The translations under genes and the position numbers were made by a program. The notes below the pieces were generated by a model. The model made no database searches and was not told the DNA's origin. It saw nothing but the letters and a program-made list of their open reading frames with translations. A DNA stretch of 64,000 nucleotides from JAGQOZ01 sp041399205 (GTDB lineage Bacteria > Planctomycetota > Planctomycetia > Pirellulales > Pirellulaceae), in assembly GCA_041399205.1 (NCBI GenBank), contig JAWKTK010000003.1:558001-622000 (forward strand). Direction: 5' to 3'. Shown here in pieces: positions 27,460 through 36,787 of the stretch. The stretch's first letter is position 1; the number at the start of each line of letters is the position of its first letter.

Positions 27460-27526
27460 TCGCAGCGAATCACGCGCAATCAGGCTTCCACCAGCAACCC
27501 ACAACCGAAAGGTTCGCCACTTCTGC

Positions 27527-28999
27527 TTAGCCAAATAGGCTGGTGACCGCTTCGGCCTTCACCATTTCTCGAGGTTGATTCAGATGATTGTAGATGGTCA
27601 TCTGAGGATTCAAGCCGACGGCGTGATAGACGGTGGCCAGCAATTCAATGGGGTGAACCGCATCGGTAATGGGTGACGAAGCCGTTTGATCCGATTCACC
27701 ATGTACGTAGCCTCGTTTGATTCCCGCTCCGGCAACGCACGCGGTGTAGCAATACGGCCAATGGTCTCGACCATCATCCGAATTCCCGTTGCCAGACGTA
27801 CTGACACCTCGTTGCGGACTACGGCCGAATTCACCAATGGCGACCACCAGCGTTTCGTCCAGCATTCCTTGTTCGTCCAGATCCGAAATCAGAGCAGACA
27901 AACCAGCGTCCAGCATGGGCGCGGATTGATTCTTCATGCGAGTCGACAGATTGACGTGATGGTCCCACGAATGATTGTCCGAATTGGCAACCTTGGGCCA
28001 GATCACTTCCACAACTCGAGTTCCCGCTTCCACCAATCGCCGCGCCAACAAGCAGCTTTGACCAAACGTATTGCGTCCATAACGATCTCGCATCGAAGTC
28101 GACTCTTGCTTTAAGTCAAAGGCCTGACGCGCTCGACCCGACACCACCAGACTGAGCGCCGTATCGTAATATTCGTCCAGATCGTAGTTCGCAACTGCTT
28201 TTTCCAGTTCGGGCATGCCCTGGTTGATCAACGTTCGCAAACGAGCTCGACGCTCCAGCCGAGGTGACGAGACTTCGGGACGCAAGGCCAAGTCGTCCAC
28301 GTTAATCCGATCCATCTTGTTCATGTCCATGTCATCGCCGGACGGATACAAAATATACGGATCGAACGCTCGGCCCAAGAATCCAGCCGTGCCACCTTTA
28401 CCCACCACATTGCTTTCTTGCAGCGGACGAGGCAGCATGACGAACGGCAGCATGGGAACTTCCGGCGGTTTCAGACGCACAATGTTAGAACCGAATGTGG
28501 GAAAATCCTTCGGCGTAGGCGGTTCCAATTGGCCCGAAGGACTCACTTTGTCTGCGGTATAACCGGTGTGGATTTGGTAGATGGCGGCTGTGTGATTGAA
28601 TAGTCCATTCGGCGAATAGCTCATCGATCGAATCAGCGTCAACTTGTCGGTCACTTCGGCCAACTTGGGCATGTTTTCAGTCAGGTCCATGCCGGGGACT
28701 TTGCTTTTGATTCGCTTGAATACACTGCGAACATTATCTGGCACGTCATCCTTGGGATCCCAAAGATCCAGGTGGCTTGGTCCGCCCTGCAGATAGACCA
28801 TGATCACGCTTTTGGCTTTGCCAAATCCCGGCCCGCTGTAGTTTTCATTTGTGGCGGCCTGAGTCGCTTGCCCTTGCAGCAGCTGCGCCAGCGAAAGCCC
28901 CAGCATGGACGAACCGCCAATCCGCAATAATTCTCGTCGATTAACACCTAAGTGACGATCACAAAGATCTTGACCTGCTTGACCGGGGATGACCAGCAT
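27527..28999 (-). CDS. DUF1501 domain protein
   Basis: A 490-residue DUF1501 protein, a family related to alkaline phosphatase/sulfatase-fold enzymes and abundant in planctomycetes. Near residue 20 is NRRELLRIGGSSMLGLSLAQ, a Tat-like twin-arginine export signal. Family segments follow: VIMVYLQGGPSHLDLWDPK, HTAAIYQIHTGY, and toward the end VVAIGEFGRSPQ and GRDHWPYCYTACVAGAGIKR, split. Start ATG 28999 has AGGAG eight bases upstream; an in-frame start 23 codons earlier has no such support. In many planctomycetes it is paired with a DUF1549/DUF1553 cytochrome-type gene, but here it stands alone beside a WD40 gene. The substrate is unknown. Confidence 0.92.
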   Translation of the reverse strand: MLVIPGQAGQDLCDRHLGVNRRELLRIGGSSMLGLSLAQLLQGQATQAATNENYSGPGFGKAKSVIMVYLQGGPSHLDLWDPKDDVPDNVRSVFKRIKSKVPGMDLTENMPKLAEVTDKLTLIRSMSYSPNGLFNHTAAIYQIHTGYTADKVSPSGQLEPPTPKDFPTFGSNIVRLKPPEVPMLPFVMLPRPLQESNVVGKGGTAGFLGRAFDPYILYPSGDDMDMNKMDRINVDDLALRPEVSSPRLERRARLRTLINQGMPELEKAVANYDLDEYYDTALSLVVSGRARQAFDLKQESTSMRDRYGRNTFGQSCLLARRLVEAGTRVVEVIWPKVANSDNHSWDHHVNLSTRMKNQSAPMLDAGLSALISDLDEQGMLDETLVVAIGEFGRSPQRGVSTSGNGNSDDGRDHWPYCYTACVAGAGIKRGYVHGESDQTASSPITDAVHPIELLATVYHAVGLNPQMTIYNHLNQPREMVKAEAVTSLFG

Positions 29000-29298
29000 C
29001 TTCAGGCTCCTGGGAAGGAAAAGGCGGTGGGAAATGGAAAGCGAACCATCGTCAGCGGTCTGGCGCACCTAGGACGGCAAACCGAATTCAACGGAAAACA
29101 GGGGACAGAACCGACAACGAGTATACGCGTGCAGGAAGGTGCGTGTCAAATTTTGGACCGTTAGGGGCATCGTTGCGGAAAGCCGGTCCTTTGGTGGAAC
29201 ACAGAAGTCGGTCCGCTTTGAGCGAAGCGGCGCATTCCGTATGATACGAAGGTTTTCCGGATTCTAAGTCGGACGTGCCGAACGAGTATCACCGCCCC

Positions 29299-30747
29299 AT
29301 GAATGTTGAAGCCTTTTTTCGTCAATTGCGAACGGTATTTCCCGCCGACCGACTACTAACTGGGGCAGCGCAGTTGGCTCCCTACGAATCAGACGGGTTG
29401 ACCGCCTTTCGTTCCAAGCCGGCAGGTGTGGTGCTACCGGAAACGCAAGAAGAAGTCATCTTTGCCGTGAAGACTTGCTATGAATTTGGTGTGCCATTTA
29501 TGGCTCGAGGCAGCGGAACCAGTCTCAGCGGCGGCGCGGTTCCCGTAGCGCAAGGTTTGGTCATTGCGTTGAATCGCATGAATCGAATTCTGCGTTATGA
29601 TCCAGACAACTTGATTGCCGTCGTGGAACCAGGTGCGATCAATCTAAAAGTTTCACAACACGCGGCGGCGGACAATCTGTATTACGCGCCGGATCCGTCC
29701 AGCGGTCCCATTTGCACCATCGGCGGCAATGTGGCATTCAATTCGGGCGGCGCACATTGCTTGAAGTACGGCATGACCGCTAACCACGTACTGGGATTGA
29801 AAGTCGTTCTGCCCAACGGAGAAGTTTGTCGTTTCGGCAGTGATAGCCTGGAAGCAGTCGGTCCCGATCTACACGGCATGTTTGTGGGCAGTGAAGGCTT
29901 GTTCGGCATTGCGTTAGAAGTGACACTGCGTTTGTTGCCCAAGCCCGAAGTATTTTACACAGTGCAAGCCGCGTACGATTCGCTGAAGAAAGCAGGCGAT
30001 GCCGTGTCCATGGTCGTCGCATCCGGACTGTTGCCCGGCGCGATGGAAATCATGGATCGCCTTTCCATGGATGCGGCGGAGGCGGCCGTACAAGCAGGTT
30101 ATCCGGCAGACGCGCAAGCGATCTTGATTGTGGAACTGGAAGGCACGGCAGAAGAAGTGGAAGCAGAAAAACCGCTGCTGCATCAAGTTCTGGATCAGAG
30201 CGGCGCATACGAACAGTTTGTGGCGGAAGACGCAGAACGTCGCTTGAAAATTTGGACGGGACGCAAGTGTGCGTTTTCCGCCGTTGGTCGCTTGAGTCCT
30301 GACTTTATTGTGCAAGACGGCGTGGTGCCTCGCAGTCGACTGGGCGAAGCATTGGAGGAAATCAATCGAATCAGCCAAACGTCTGGAGTGCCCGTGGCGA
30401 ATGTGTTTCACGCCGGCGATGGCAATCTGCATCCGTTGATCATGTACGATGGACGCAAGAATGGCGCGCTCGAGGCGGCAGAAGAAGTAGCCGGACAGAT
30501 TTTGCGGCTGTGCATTCGCTTGGGCGGATCGATCACGGGCGAACATGGCGTCGGTCTGGAAAAGAAAGACTATTTGGAAGACCAGTTTGGCGCTCAGGAT
30601 GTGGAATTTATGCGGCGAATTCGACAATCCGTGGACCACAAAGAAGTGGCGAATCCCGGTAAAATGCTGCCCGATGCCGAAGCTCCGGCCCTGCGTTCGT
30701 ATGGCGCGCATCCACTCGAGAAACAAGGCGTGATTTCTCGAGTTTAA
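29299..30747 (+). CDS. glcD: glycolate oxidase subunit, FAD-linked
   Basis: An FAD-binding oxidoreductase of about 482 residues, the catalytic subunit of the GlcDEF glycolate oxidase/dehydrogenase. The PP-loop FAD site reads ARGSGTSLSGGAVPV near residue 73, followed by DPSSGPICTIGGNVAFNSGG. The C-terminal FAD-oxidase domain has NVFHAGDGNLHPLI and GEHGVGLEKKDYL, both diagnostic. It oxidises glycolate or D-lactate-like 2-hydroxy acids in the cytoplasm. The start is either ATG 29299 or GTG 29275 (eight codons earlier); neither has a strong ribosome-binding site. It is first in a glcD-glcE-glcF order, 102 bases before glcE, and glycolate use would suit a marine heterotroph. Confidence 0.92.
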   Translation: MNVEAFFRQLRTVFPADRLLTGAAQLAPYESDGLTAFRSKPAGVVLPETQEEVIFAVKTCYEFGVPFMARGSGTSLSGGAVPVAQGLVIALNRMNRILRYDPDNLIAVVEPGAINLKVSQHAAADNLYYAPDPSSGPICTIGGNVAFNSGGAHCLKYGMTANHVLGLKVVLPNGEVCRFGSDSLEAVGPDLHGMFVGSEGLFGIALEVTLRLLPKPEVFYTVQAAYDSLKKAGDAVSMVVASGLLPGAMEIMDRLSMDAAEAAVQAGYPADAQAILIVELEGTAEEVEAEKPLLHQVLDQSGAYEQFVAEDAERRLKIWTGRKCAFSAVGRLSPDFIVQDGVVPRSRLGEALEEINRISQTSGVPVANVFHAGDGNLHPLIMYDGRKNGALEAAEEVAGQILRLCIRLGGSITGEHGVGLEKKDYLEDQFGAQDVEFMRRIRQSVDHKEVANPGKMLPDAEAPALRSYGAHPLEKQGVISRV

Positions 30748-30849
30748 CCGGCGTAGCCCAATCGACACGCGCCCGTCAACTTAGTCCCAACTCAAGTTAG
30801 CTTCCAAATCCATGCCAGTGGCTCCAGGGTCAAAAAGGGAAAACGGTTT

Positions 30850-31986
30850 GTGGCAATAGAAACAGGAAACAACGCCCGTTCGATAGACGATGTCGTCCAG
30901 TTTGTGCGCGAACACAAGCGAGTGCGAGTTATTGCCAGCGGCACGAAATCTCAGCTTTCCAGCGGAGCCAATCTGTCGGTGGCGGCGATGTCTGGCATTC
31001 TGCAATACGATCCCAGCGAATACACGTTCACGGCCTTGGCGGGAACCAAGCTGGAAGAAGTAGAAGCTGCACTGACAGAACATGGTCAGTTCATGCCGTT
31101 TGATCCGCCGCTGGTGCGTGCCGGCGCTACGTTGGGTGGCACCGTGGCGGCAGGTTTATCCGGGCCCGGGCGACAACGCTACGGCGGAATACGAGATTTC
31201 ATTTTGGGTGTTCGGCTGGTCACTGGCGAAGGGCAAATCGTGTTTGGCGGCGGCAAAGTGGTCAAAAACGCTGCCGGGTTTGACATTCCCAAATTGGCTG
31301 TGGGCAGTCTGGGTTCGATTGGCGTCCTTGTGGAATTGACCTTCAAAGTGTTTCCTCGGCCAGACCAGTTTGCCACGCTTCAGGTGGAGGCCGATTCGTT
31401 GGGCGACGCGTTGGCCGCGTTCAAAGTGTTGCGACAAGGCCAATACGATTTGACATGCTTGGATTTCCGGCCGCCAAATCGCATTTTTGTTCGAATCGGT
31501 GGCCGTCCCGATTCGCTGGACCGTCGCATGGATCGCATCATGGCAGACTTGGATCTGGCCATGTCAAAACGCGTGCGAATGGTTCGCAGCAGCGCAGACA
31601 ACGAAGCCCAATGGTGGTCGGAGTTGCGAGAATTTGGCTGGGCTGCGTCAGGCCGGTTGGTGAAATTGCCGCTGGTGCCGTCGCAGATTGGCGAAGTGGA
31701 AGACGCCTTGGCGTCACTGCCAACCAACATACCGCGACACTATTCCGTAGGCGGAAATGTCGTTTGGCTGGCCTGGCCCGCATCGCTGCCGTTGCAAAAA
31801 CTGGACGGCGTGGTCGCTCGCGTTGGCCAGCGAGCGTTAATGCTGGGCCATGTTGGTCTGGCGGATGACGTTCATCTTGCTGCCAAACGGGCGTCGGACC
31901 AAACTTGGATTGGCAAGTCGAGCGGAGCGGCGTTTGAGCGAGCGTTGAATTCGGTATTTGATCCTCAACGCAAATTCGTTTATTGA
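30850..31986 (+). CDS. glcE: glycolate oxidase subunit, FAD-binding
   Basis: A 378-residue FAD-binding protein of the GlcE type. It shares the N-terminal FAD domain of GlcD but not the full C-terminal oxidase domain. Visible motifs are VIASGTKSQLSSGANLSV near residue 28, RAGATLGGTVAAGLSGPGRQ near 93 and GGKVVKNAAGFDIPKLAVGS near 137, all standard for GlcE. It probably carries a second FAD used for electron transfer toward GlcF. The start is GTG 30850; no ATG is available in a suitable place. glcF begins 23 bases after its stop. Confidence 0.9.
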   Translation: MAIETGNNARSIDDVVQFVREHKRVRVIASGTKSQLSSGANLSVAAMSGILQYDPSEYTFTALAGTKLEEVEAALTEHGQFMPFDPPLVRAGATLGGTVAAGLSGPGRQRYGGIRDFILGVRLVTGEGQIVFGGGKVVKNAAGFDIPKLAVGSLGSIGVLVELTFKVFPRPDQFATLQVEADSLGDALAAFKVLRQGQYDLTCLDFRPPNRIFVRIGGRPDSLDRRMDRIMADLDLAMSKRVRMVRSSADNEAQWWSELREFGWAASGRLVKLPLVPSQIGEVEDALASLPTNIPRHYSVGGNVVWLAWPASLPLQKLDGVVARVGQRALMLGHVGLADDVHLAAKRASDQTWIGKSSGAAFERALNSVFDPQRKFVY

Positions 31987-32008
31987 GAATGTCCATCGAA
32001 AGTTTGTG

Positions 32009-33268
32009 ATGCAACACAATATCAAAGATCGTTCGCAACATCCGTGGACCAATTCGATGGCGGATGCCATTCAGAAATGCGTGCATTGCGGTTTCTGCTT
32101 GCCAGCATGTCCCACGTATCAAGTGCTGGGTGAAGAAATGGATTCGCCACGAGGTCGTATTTTCTTGATGAAGGAAGTCTTGGAAGACCGCGTTGGTTTG
32201 GATTCGGCGCTGCCGTACATGGACAAGTGCCTCGGCTGCGTCGGCTGCGAAACCGCGTGCCCGTCCGGTGTGCCGTACGGGGAATTATTGACGGCGTTTC
32301 GAGCGACTGCGGAGCCGCAACGGGTGCGGTCGATGTCGAATCGCGTGATGCGAAAGTTTGTCTTGGCTACCTTGCCATTCGTCGGGCGATTTCGCTGGGC
32401 ACTGCGAATTGGCTTGCTCACCAAGCCGTTCCGCCGCTTGGTTCCGTCGGCGTTTCGACCGATGCTGCAGCTGTTGCCTAAGTCAATTCCTGCGTCTCGT
32501 CCTTTGCCCGAAGTTAACCCGGCGGTTGGTCCGCGACGAGCTCGGGTGGCGTTGCACATTGGTTGTGCTCAACAAGTTTTAGCGCCGGAAATCAATTGGG
32601 CCACGGTTCGCGTCTTGACGCAAAACGGCGTGGAAGTGGTGGTTCCCAAAGCTCAAGCTTGCTGCGGCGCGTTGGCGGCCCATACCGGAGAAATAGAACA
32701 AGCCAAATCGTTTGCCGCCCAGAACATTCGCGCCTTTCCTGCAGACGTGGACGCCATTGTCACCAATGCCGCCGGCTGTGGGTCGGGGATTCATGAATAT
32801 GGTTTGTGGCTGAAAGGGACGGCGGAAGAAGAGGCTGGCGAAGCGTTTGCGAAACGAACTCAAGATGTTTCACAGTTTTTGGACCAACTGGGTTTGGTTT
32901 CGCCACCACGGGCCAAGCAACGAGTGCGAGTCGCTTACCACGATGCGTGTCATTTGGGTCATGCTCAGCGAATAAAGCAACCACCAAGAAAACTACTTAA
33001 AAAAATTGCGGGAGTGGAATTGGTGGAAATTCCCCATGGTGAAATGTGTTGTGGGTCGGCCGGAACGTACAACATTGAGCAACCCGAGATGGCCAAGCGG
33101 CTGGGTCAGGAAAAGGTGGCGTCGATTCAGTCGGTCCAGCCTGATATTGTGGTGATGGGAAACATTGGGTGTATGATGCAGATTCGTTCGGCTTTGAATG
33201 TTGATTCGAAGATCAAGATCATGCACACCATGGAATTCTTCGACCAATGCTATCGAGGTGAATGGTAG
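32009..33268 (+). CDS. glcF: glycolate oxidase iron-sulfur subunit
   Basis: A 419-residue protein with two 4Fe-4S ferredoxin motifs, CVHCGFCLPACPTY near residue 24 and CLGCVGCETACPSG near 74, followed by two CCG domains (HIGCAQQV with ACCGALAAHTGE, and YHDACHLGHAQ with EMCCGSAGTYN). This is the standard GlcF layout, passing electrons from GlcD/E to the quinone pool at the membrane. Start ATG 32009 is preferred because the match to the family starts soon after it; an upstream in-frame start would overlap glcE by 29 bases. It is the third gene of the glc operon and is followed 37 bases on by a glutaminyl cyclase gene. Confidence 0.92.
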   Translation: MQHNIKDRSQHPWTNSMADAIQKCVHCGFCLPACPTYQVLGEEMDSPRGRIFLMKEVLEDRVGLDSALPYMDKCLGCVGCETACPSGVPYGELLTAFRATAEPQRVRSMSNRVMRKFVLATLPFVGRFRWALRIGLLTKPFRRLVPSAFRPMLQLLPKSIPASRPLPEVNPAVGPRRARVALHIGCAQQVLAPEINWATVRVLTQNGVEVVVPKAQACCGALAAHTGEIEQAKSFAAQNIRAFPADVDAIVTNAAGCGSGIHEYGLWLKGTAEEEAGEAFAKRTQDVSQFLDQLGLVSPPRAKQRVRVAYHDACHLGHAQRIKQPPRKLLKKIAGVELVEIPHGEMCCGSAGTYNIEQPEMAKRLGQEKVASIQSVQPDIVVMGNIGCMMQIRSALNVDSKIKIMHTMEFFDQCYRGEW

Positions 33269-33305
33269 CAGCGTAGACGTGGGCTTCGATATACGGACGC
33301 AAACT

Positions 33306-34139
33306 ATGCATGCAGACAATCCAGTGTTATGGGCCAATGGGCGTTCATTCGGCCTGCGCCGCAGGTTTGCGTGGTTCGTGGGAATCGTCGCCACCTTGGT
33401 AGGCGTTTGGGCAGCCGTTTCTGTGTTTGCCAAAGACGGTGACATGCACGTGGTCAAAGGAGAAGTGATCAAAACATTTCCCCACGATCCCAGCGCGTAC
33501 TGCCAAGGGCTTGTCATTCACGATGGTGTGATGTTCGAAGGTACAGGCCAGTACGGCGAATCGACCTTGCGGCGAGTCGACTTGGAAACGGGCAAAGTAG
33601 AAAAGCAACTGTCATTAGACCGTCGAATTTTTGGCGAAGGCATCACCATTTGGGACGACAAGATTATTCAACTGTCATGGAAAGAACGCACCGCGTTTGT
33701 CTACCAACGAGATTCGTTCAACTTGGTAGATCGCTTTCGTTATGCAGGCGAAGGTTGGGGCATCACAACCGACGGAACTAGTTTGATCATGAGCGATGGT
33801 TCGGCGACGCTTCGCTTTATTAACCCGAAAACCTATGAGATTTCTAGACGTTTAACTGTTAGAGCTCAGGGCAAACCGGTGCAAGAACTAAACGAATTAG
33901 AGTACATTAACGGCCAAATTTGGGCAAATGTCTGGTTCCAGGACTGTATTGTGGTGATTTCACCGGAAACGGGGCAGGTTTCCACGGTTATTGACCTGCG
34001 ACACCTGTTTCCAACCGGAAAACGACGGAAACGCGACCACGTGCTCAATGGAATTGCCTTCGACAGCGTCCAAAACCGGCTTTTTGTCACGGGAAAGAAT
34101 TGGCCTCACTTGTTCGAATTGAAATATCCCACTGACTAA
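33306..34139 (+). CDS. glutaminyl-peptide cyclotransferase
   Basis: A 277-residue bacterial-type glutamine cyclotransferase, the five-bladed propeller form that turns N-terminal Gln into pyroglutamate. Residues about 22-45 are a hydrophobic export or anchor segment (WFVGIVATLVGVWAAVSVFA), so it acts outside the cytoplasm. Conserved stretches are FPHDPSAYCQGLVI, GTGQYGESTLRRVDLETGKV, FGEGITIWDDKIIQLSWKE, WGITTDGTSLIMSDGSATL, and DHVLNGIAFD with RLFVTGKNWPHLFEL at the end, all typical. It may be read through from glcF (37-base gap), though no functional link is expected. Confidence 0.9.
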   Translation: MHADNPVLWANGRSFGLRRRFAWFVGIVATLVGVWAAVSVFAKDGDMHVVKGEVIKTFPHDPSAYCQGLVIHDGVMFEGTGQYGESTLRRVDLETGKVEKQLSLDRRIFGEGITIWDDKIIQLSWKERTAFVYQRDSFNLVDRFRYAGEGWGITTDGTSLIMSDGSATLRFINPKTYEISRRLTVRAQGKPVQELNELEYINGQIWANVWFQDCIVVISPETGQVSTVIDLRHLFPTGKRRKRDHVLNGIAFDSVQNRLFVTGKNWPHLFELKYPTD

Positions 34140-34425
34140 TATCCGTTTGGCGAAACAAGTCAGGAAAATGGCGAAAATTGGAAGTGACTGGGAAGTTGCG
34201 TTTGATACAATTAGATTCGTTTTTTGCAGCAAGCAACAAGCGTCAAAACACGGATTTTTCTTTTGGCTAACGTAGCCGCAATCACATTTGAACACTTTAA
34301 TGGAGACAATCTCGGTTGAAGTGGATTTATGTGCATGATCTTGGAATGTTAAATGTGGAAATCGAATTTGCGATAGCTACAATACGTTCCTGACAAGTCA
34401 AATTCGCAACTTTTGAATTACAACG

Positions 34426-35202
34426 ATGAGTATCCAGACTGAGCAACCACCTATGTCGACGACAATCACTTCGGAAACCATTGATTCCAGCCAACCCCCC
34501 AGTGAAGAAGCCGTTATCCAAGGAGGGGGAGTTGGTGCGTTCTCGTGCAAGCTTCAATCGGCGTTTCGCAAGCATGCGAACCCGACGATAGACAACGGTT
34601 TCTATCGAGTATCTAAACGAGTTTTGGATATTTTTGGCGCTCTCACAGGGCTGATGCTTCTTAGCCCGGTCATGTTGCTAGCAGCGTTGGCCGTCAAATT
34701 CACCGACGGTGGCTCCATTTTCTTCTGTCAGCAACGAGTTGGTCGCAACGGCAAGCCGTTCAAAATGTACAAGTTTCGTTCGATGATCCCCGACGCCGAT
34801 TCGATGAAGGCCAGCATGATCGATCGAAACGAACATGGCGACAATCGGACGTTCAAAATTCTTAACGATCCTCGGATTACTCGAGTTGGTCGAACGATGC
34901 GTCGTCTCAGCATTGACGAACTTCCTCAACTGCTGAACGTCTTGCGAGGGGACATGAGTCTGGTTGGGCCTCGGCCTTCCATCACGTCGGAAGTTGAACT
35001 GTATGAACCCGCAGATTATCAGCGGCTTTCCGTCAAGCCAGGTATTACCTGCATCTGGCAAGTTTCTGGCCGCAGCAATTTGGAATTCGGCGACCAACTC
35101 CGATTGGATCTAGAATACATTGAATCCCGAACGTTCGTGCTGGATCTGAAGCTAATTGTGCTGACGTTTCCAGCGGTGCTTCGAGGTGAAGGTGCGGCTT
35201 AG
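34426..35202 (+). CDS. undecaprenyl-phosphate sugar phosphotransferase (bacterial sugar transferase)
   Basis: A 258-residue short polyprenol-phosphate phosphoglycosyl transferase that starts lipid-linked polysaccharide synthesis at the inner membrane. An N-terminal polar region of about 60 residues precedes one hydrophobic reentrant helix (ILDIFGALTGLMLLSPVML-like, residues about 67-90). Then come the family motifs VGRNGKPFKMYKFRSM, RRLSIDELPQLLNVLRGDMS, VGPRP and PGITCIWQVSGRS. It lacks the large multi-TM N-terminal domain of WbaP, resembling the small PglC/EpsL-type enzymes. No other polysaccharide gene is next to it, so its pathway cannot be named. The ribosome-binding site before ATG 34426 is weak; ATG 34453 is an alternative. 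Confidence 0.9.
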   Translation: MSIQTEQPPMSTTITSETIDSSQPPSEEAVIQGGGVGAFSCKLQSAFRKHANPTIDNGFYRVSKRVLDIFGALTGLMLLSPVMLLAALAVKFTDGGSIFFCQQRVGRNGKPFKMYKFRSMIPDADSMKASMIDRNEHGDNRTFKILNDPRITRVGRTMRRLSIDELPQLLNVLRGDMSLVGPRPSITSEVELYEPADYQRLSVKPGITCIWQVSGRSNLEFGDQLRLDLEYIESRTFVLDLKLIVLTFPAVLRGEGAA

Positions 35203-35220
35203 GGTCGGAAGAGATCAGAA

Positions 35221-35259
35221 AAGCCGGGCTGATTACGCGACCGCCGATCAGCCGGTCTT
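35221..35259. terminator. imperfect hairpin between convergent genes
   Basis: Arms 35221-35233 and 35247-35259 pair along 13 positions with two mismatches, the loop-proximal 7 bp being perfect (GGCTGAT/ATCAGCC). It lies between the stops of the sugar transferase gene and pheA and has TCTTTCC beyond it on the plus strand. A bidirectional terminator is plausible. Confidence 0.45.
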
Positions 35260-35282
35260 CTTTCCAGTCAGCAACTAATGCC

Positions 35283-36398
35283 TCAACCAACCGGCTCGGC
35301 TTTGGGGTAAGACCCCAGCAGCTCGATTCGAGCGGTCTTCTTGGTCAAGCCGTCAATGGCTCGACGCACTCGCGCGTCAGCTTGATGCCCTTCCAGTTCC
35401 ACAAAGAAGATATATTCGCTGGGCGAACCCTTCTTGGGGAACGATTCTATCCACGTTAGATTCAGGCGGCACCGTTTGAAAACGGCCATCGCGTCGGCCA
35501 GCGCACCGGGTTGATGCAATAGTTCGAACATAATGGAGAGTTTGTCATTGCCGCTCGGTTTGGGTGACGCACTACCAATTACGGCGAATCGAGTGACATT
35601 GTCTTTGTTATCTTCAATGTTCTTGGCCAACAACTGCAGCTGGTAGTTGGCGCCTGCCTGACGACTAGCGATGGCCGCCACGTGCGAATTTCGTTTGGCT
35701 TCTTCGGCCGCGGCTGTGGTACTGTCGGCGGCAACCAATTTTGCTCTGCGTAAGTTCTTAGAAATCCAACCACGACATTGCGACAACGCTTGTGGCTTGC
35801 TGTGAACTTCTTGAACTTCCGACAGCTTGCCGATGCCCAGCAAATTGTGATGAATCCGCATAGGGATTTCGCCACAGATGTTGACAGGCATTCGCACAAA
35901 CATGTCAAGTGTGTCCACAATCCGCCCATCTGTCGAATTTTCGATAGGCACAACACCATATTCCGTGTCGCCTCGCTTCACCGATTCAAACACGGCAGGA
36001 ATACTAGAAACAGCAAGCAGTTCTGCGCTTTGGCCGAAGCGTTCAATCGTCGCCAAGTGGCTGTAGCTATATTCCGGTCCTAGATAGGCAACTCGAATGG
36101 GATTCACCAACGCCGCAGAAAAACTTTGCACTTCCCGATAAACATGGTTCAGCAACGGACGAACGCGATCGTCATCCACATCGGTTGGCCAAACGTCTGA
36201 AGCCCCGTCGAACTGCTTTGCCGGGTCGATCTTCCCGGCTTGGCAAAGTTCACCAAACAATTCCGCTCGCCGAATACACAGCTGGATTAATTCGCAATCC
36301 AGTTTCTGCAACGCCGCGATGGTGGGTGACTTAGGCCTTGCCGGCTTGGATTTCGCTGGCCCTTGACCCGTTCGCTTCGACTCTGGCTTCTTCTCCAT
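35283..36398 (-). CDS. pheA: bifunctional chorismate mutase/prephenate dehydratase
   Basis: A 371-residue P-protein of phenylalanine biosynthesis. Residues about 25-65 fit an AroQ-type chorismate mutase helix (ALQKLDCELIQLCIRRAEL). The prephenate dehydratase domain (about 85-270) shows VAYLGPEYSYSHLAT, GVVPIENSTDGRIVDTLD and TRFAVIG. The C-terminal ACT domain (about 280-365) has LLHQPGALADAMAVF and the phenylalanine-sensing WIESFPKKGS, the family ESRP region, so feedback inhibition by Phe is expected. The start is uncertain between ATG 36398, with a weak GAG upstream, and ATG 36413. An N-terminal Lys/Pro-rich tail is unusual but short. It is divergent from dnaK. Confidence 0.92.
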   Translation of the reverse strand: MEKKPESKRTGQGPAKSKPARPKSPTIAALQKLDCELIQLCIRRAELFGELCQAGKIDPAKQFDGASDVWPTDVDDDRVRPLLNHVYREVQSFSAALVNPIRVAYLGPEYSYSHLATIERFGQSAELLAVSSIPAVFESVKRGDTEYGVVPIENSTDGRIVDTLDMFVRMPVNICGEIPMRIHHNLLGIGKLSEVQEVHSKPQALSQCRGWISKNLRRAKLVAADSTTAAAEEAKRNSHVAAIASRQAGANYQLQLLAKNIEDNKDNVTRFAVIGSASPKPSGNDKLSIMFELLHQPGALADAMAVFKRCRLNLTWIESFPKKGSPSEYIFFVELEGHQADARVRRAIDGLTKKTARIELLGSYPKAEPVG

Positions 36399-36624
36399 AA
36401 CATTCTCGTGCATTCGGATTGGGCGGATAGACACGAATTTGACAGACGGACCGTCCGCTGATCGCTCGCTCCAAGTCAAATTGGCAGGCAAAATTCAGCG
36501 TAAGGAACTCGTGTCAAAATGGCAGTATTCGCCTGACTGGAATTTCTGGTATTCGTGCAAGCTGAATCGTAAGTTATGACTTTGCAACACGTTACGTCGT
36601 GTCGGTGTCGTACGATTCAGATCC

Positions 36625-36640
36625 TGGCACACTCTTTGCT
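36625..36640 (+). promoter_or_regulatory. sigma-54 (-24/-12) promoter upstream of dnaK
   Basis: TGGCAC at 36625-36630, five bases, then TTGCT at 36636-36640, matching the RpoN consensus TGGCAC-N5-TTGCW exactly. The expected transcription start is near 36650, giving a leader of about 138 bases before dnaK ATG 36788. No CIRCE inverted repeat is seen in the region. Assignment rests on the motif and position only. Confidence 0.7.
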
Positions 36641-36787
36641 TTCACCGGTAGGCCAGCGAAGTGAGAAACATCTTCGCCCAAGATTAGCTCCAAACAAAAG
36701 CTTCACAAGTCCATTAGTCAGTAACACTCGCACACGGTTTCGCCGGTCAACGGCAAGCCGCAGACGTTGACGAGAAAGGAGAGTCAG

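Noticed and set aside
29914..30768. 284-codon minus-strand open frame opposite glcD
   Set aside because: Antisense shadow of glcD; no domain and no start context.
36492..36787. CIRCE operator upstream of dnaK
   Set aside because: No TTAGCACTC-N9-GAGTGCTAA-type inverted repeat is present; only partial look-alikes.
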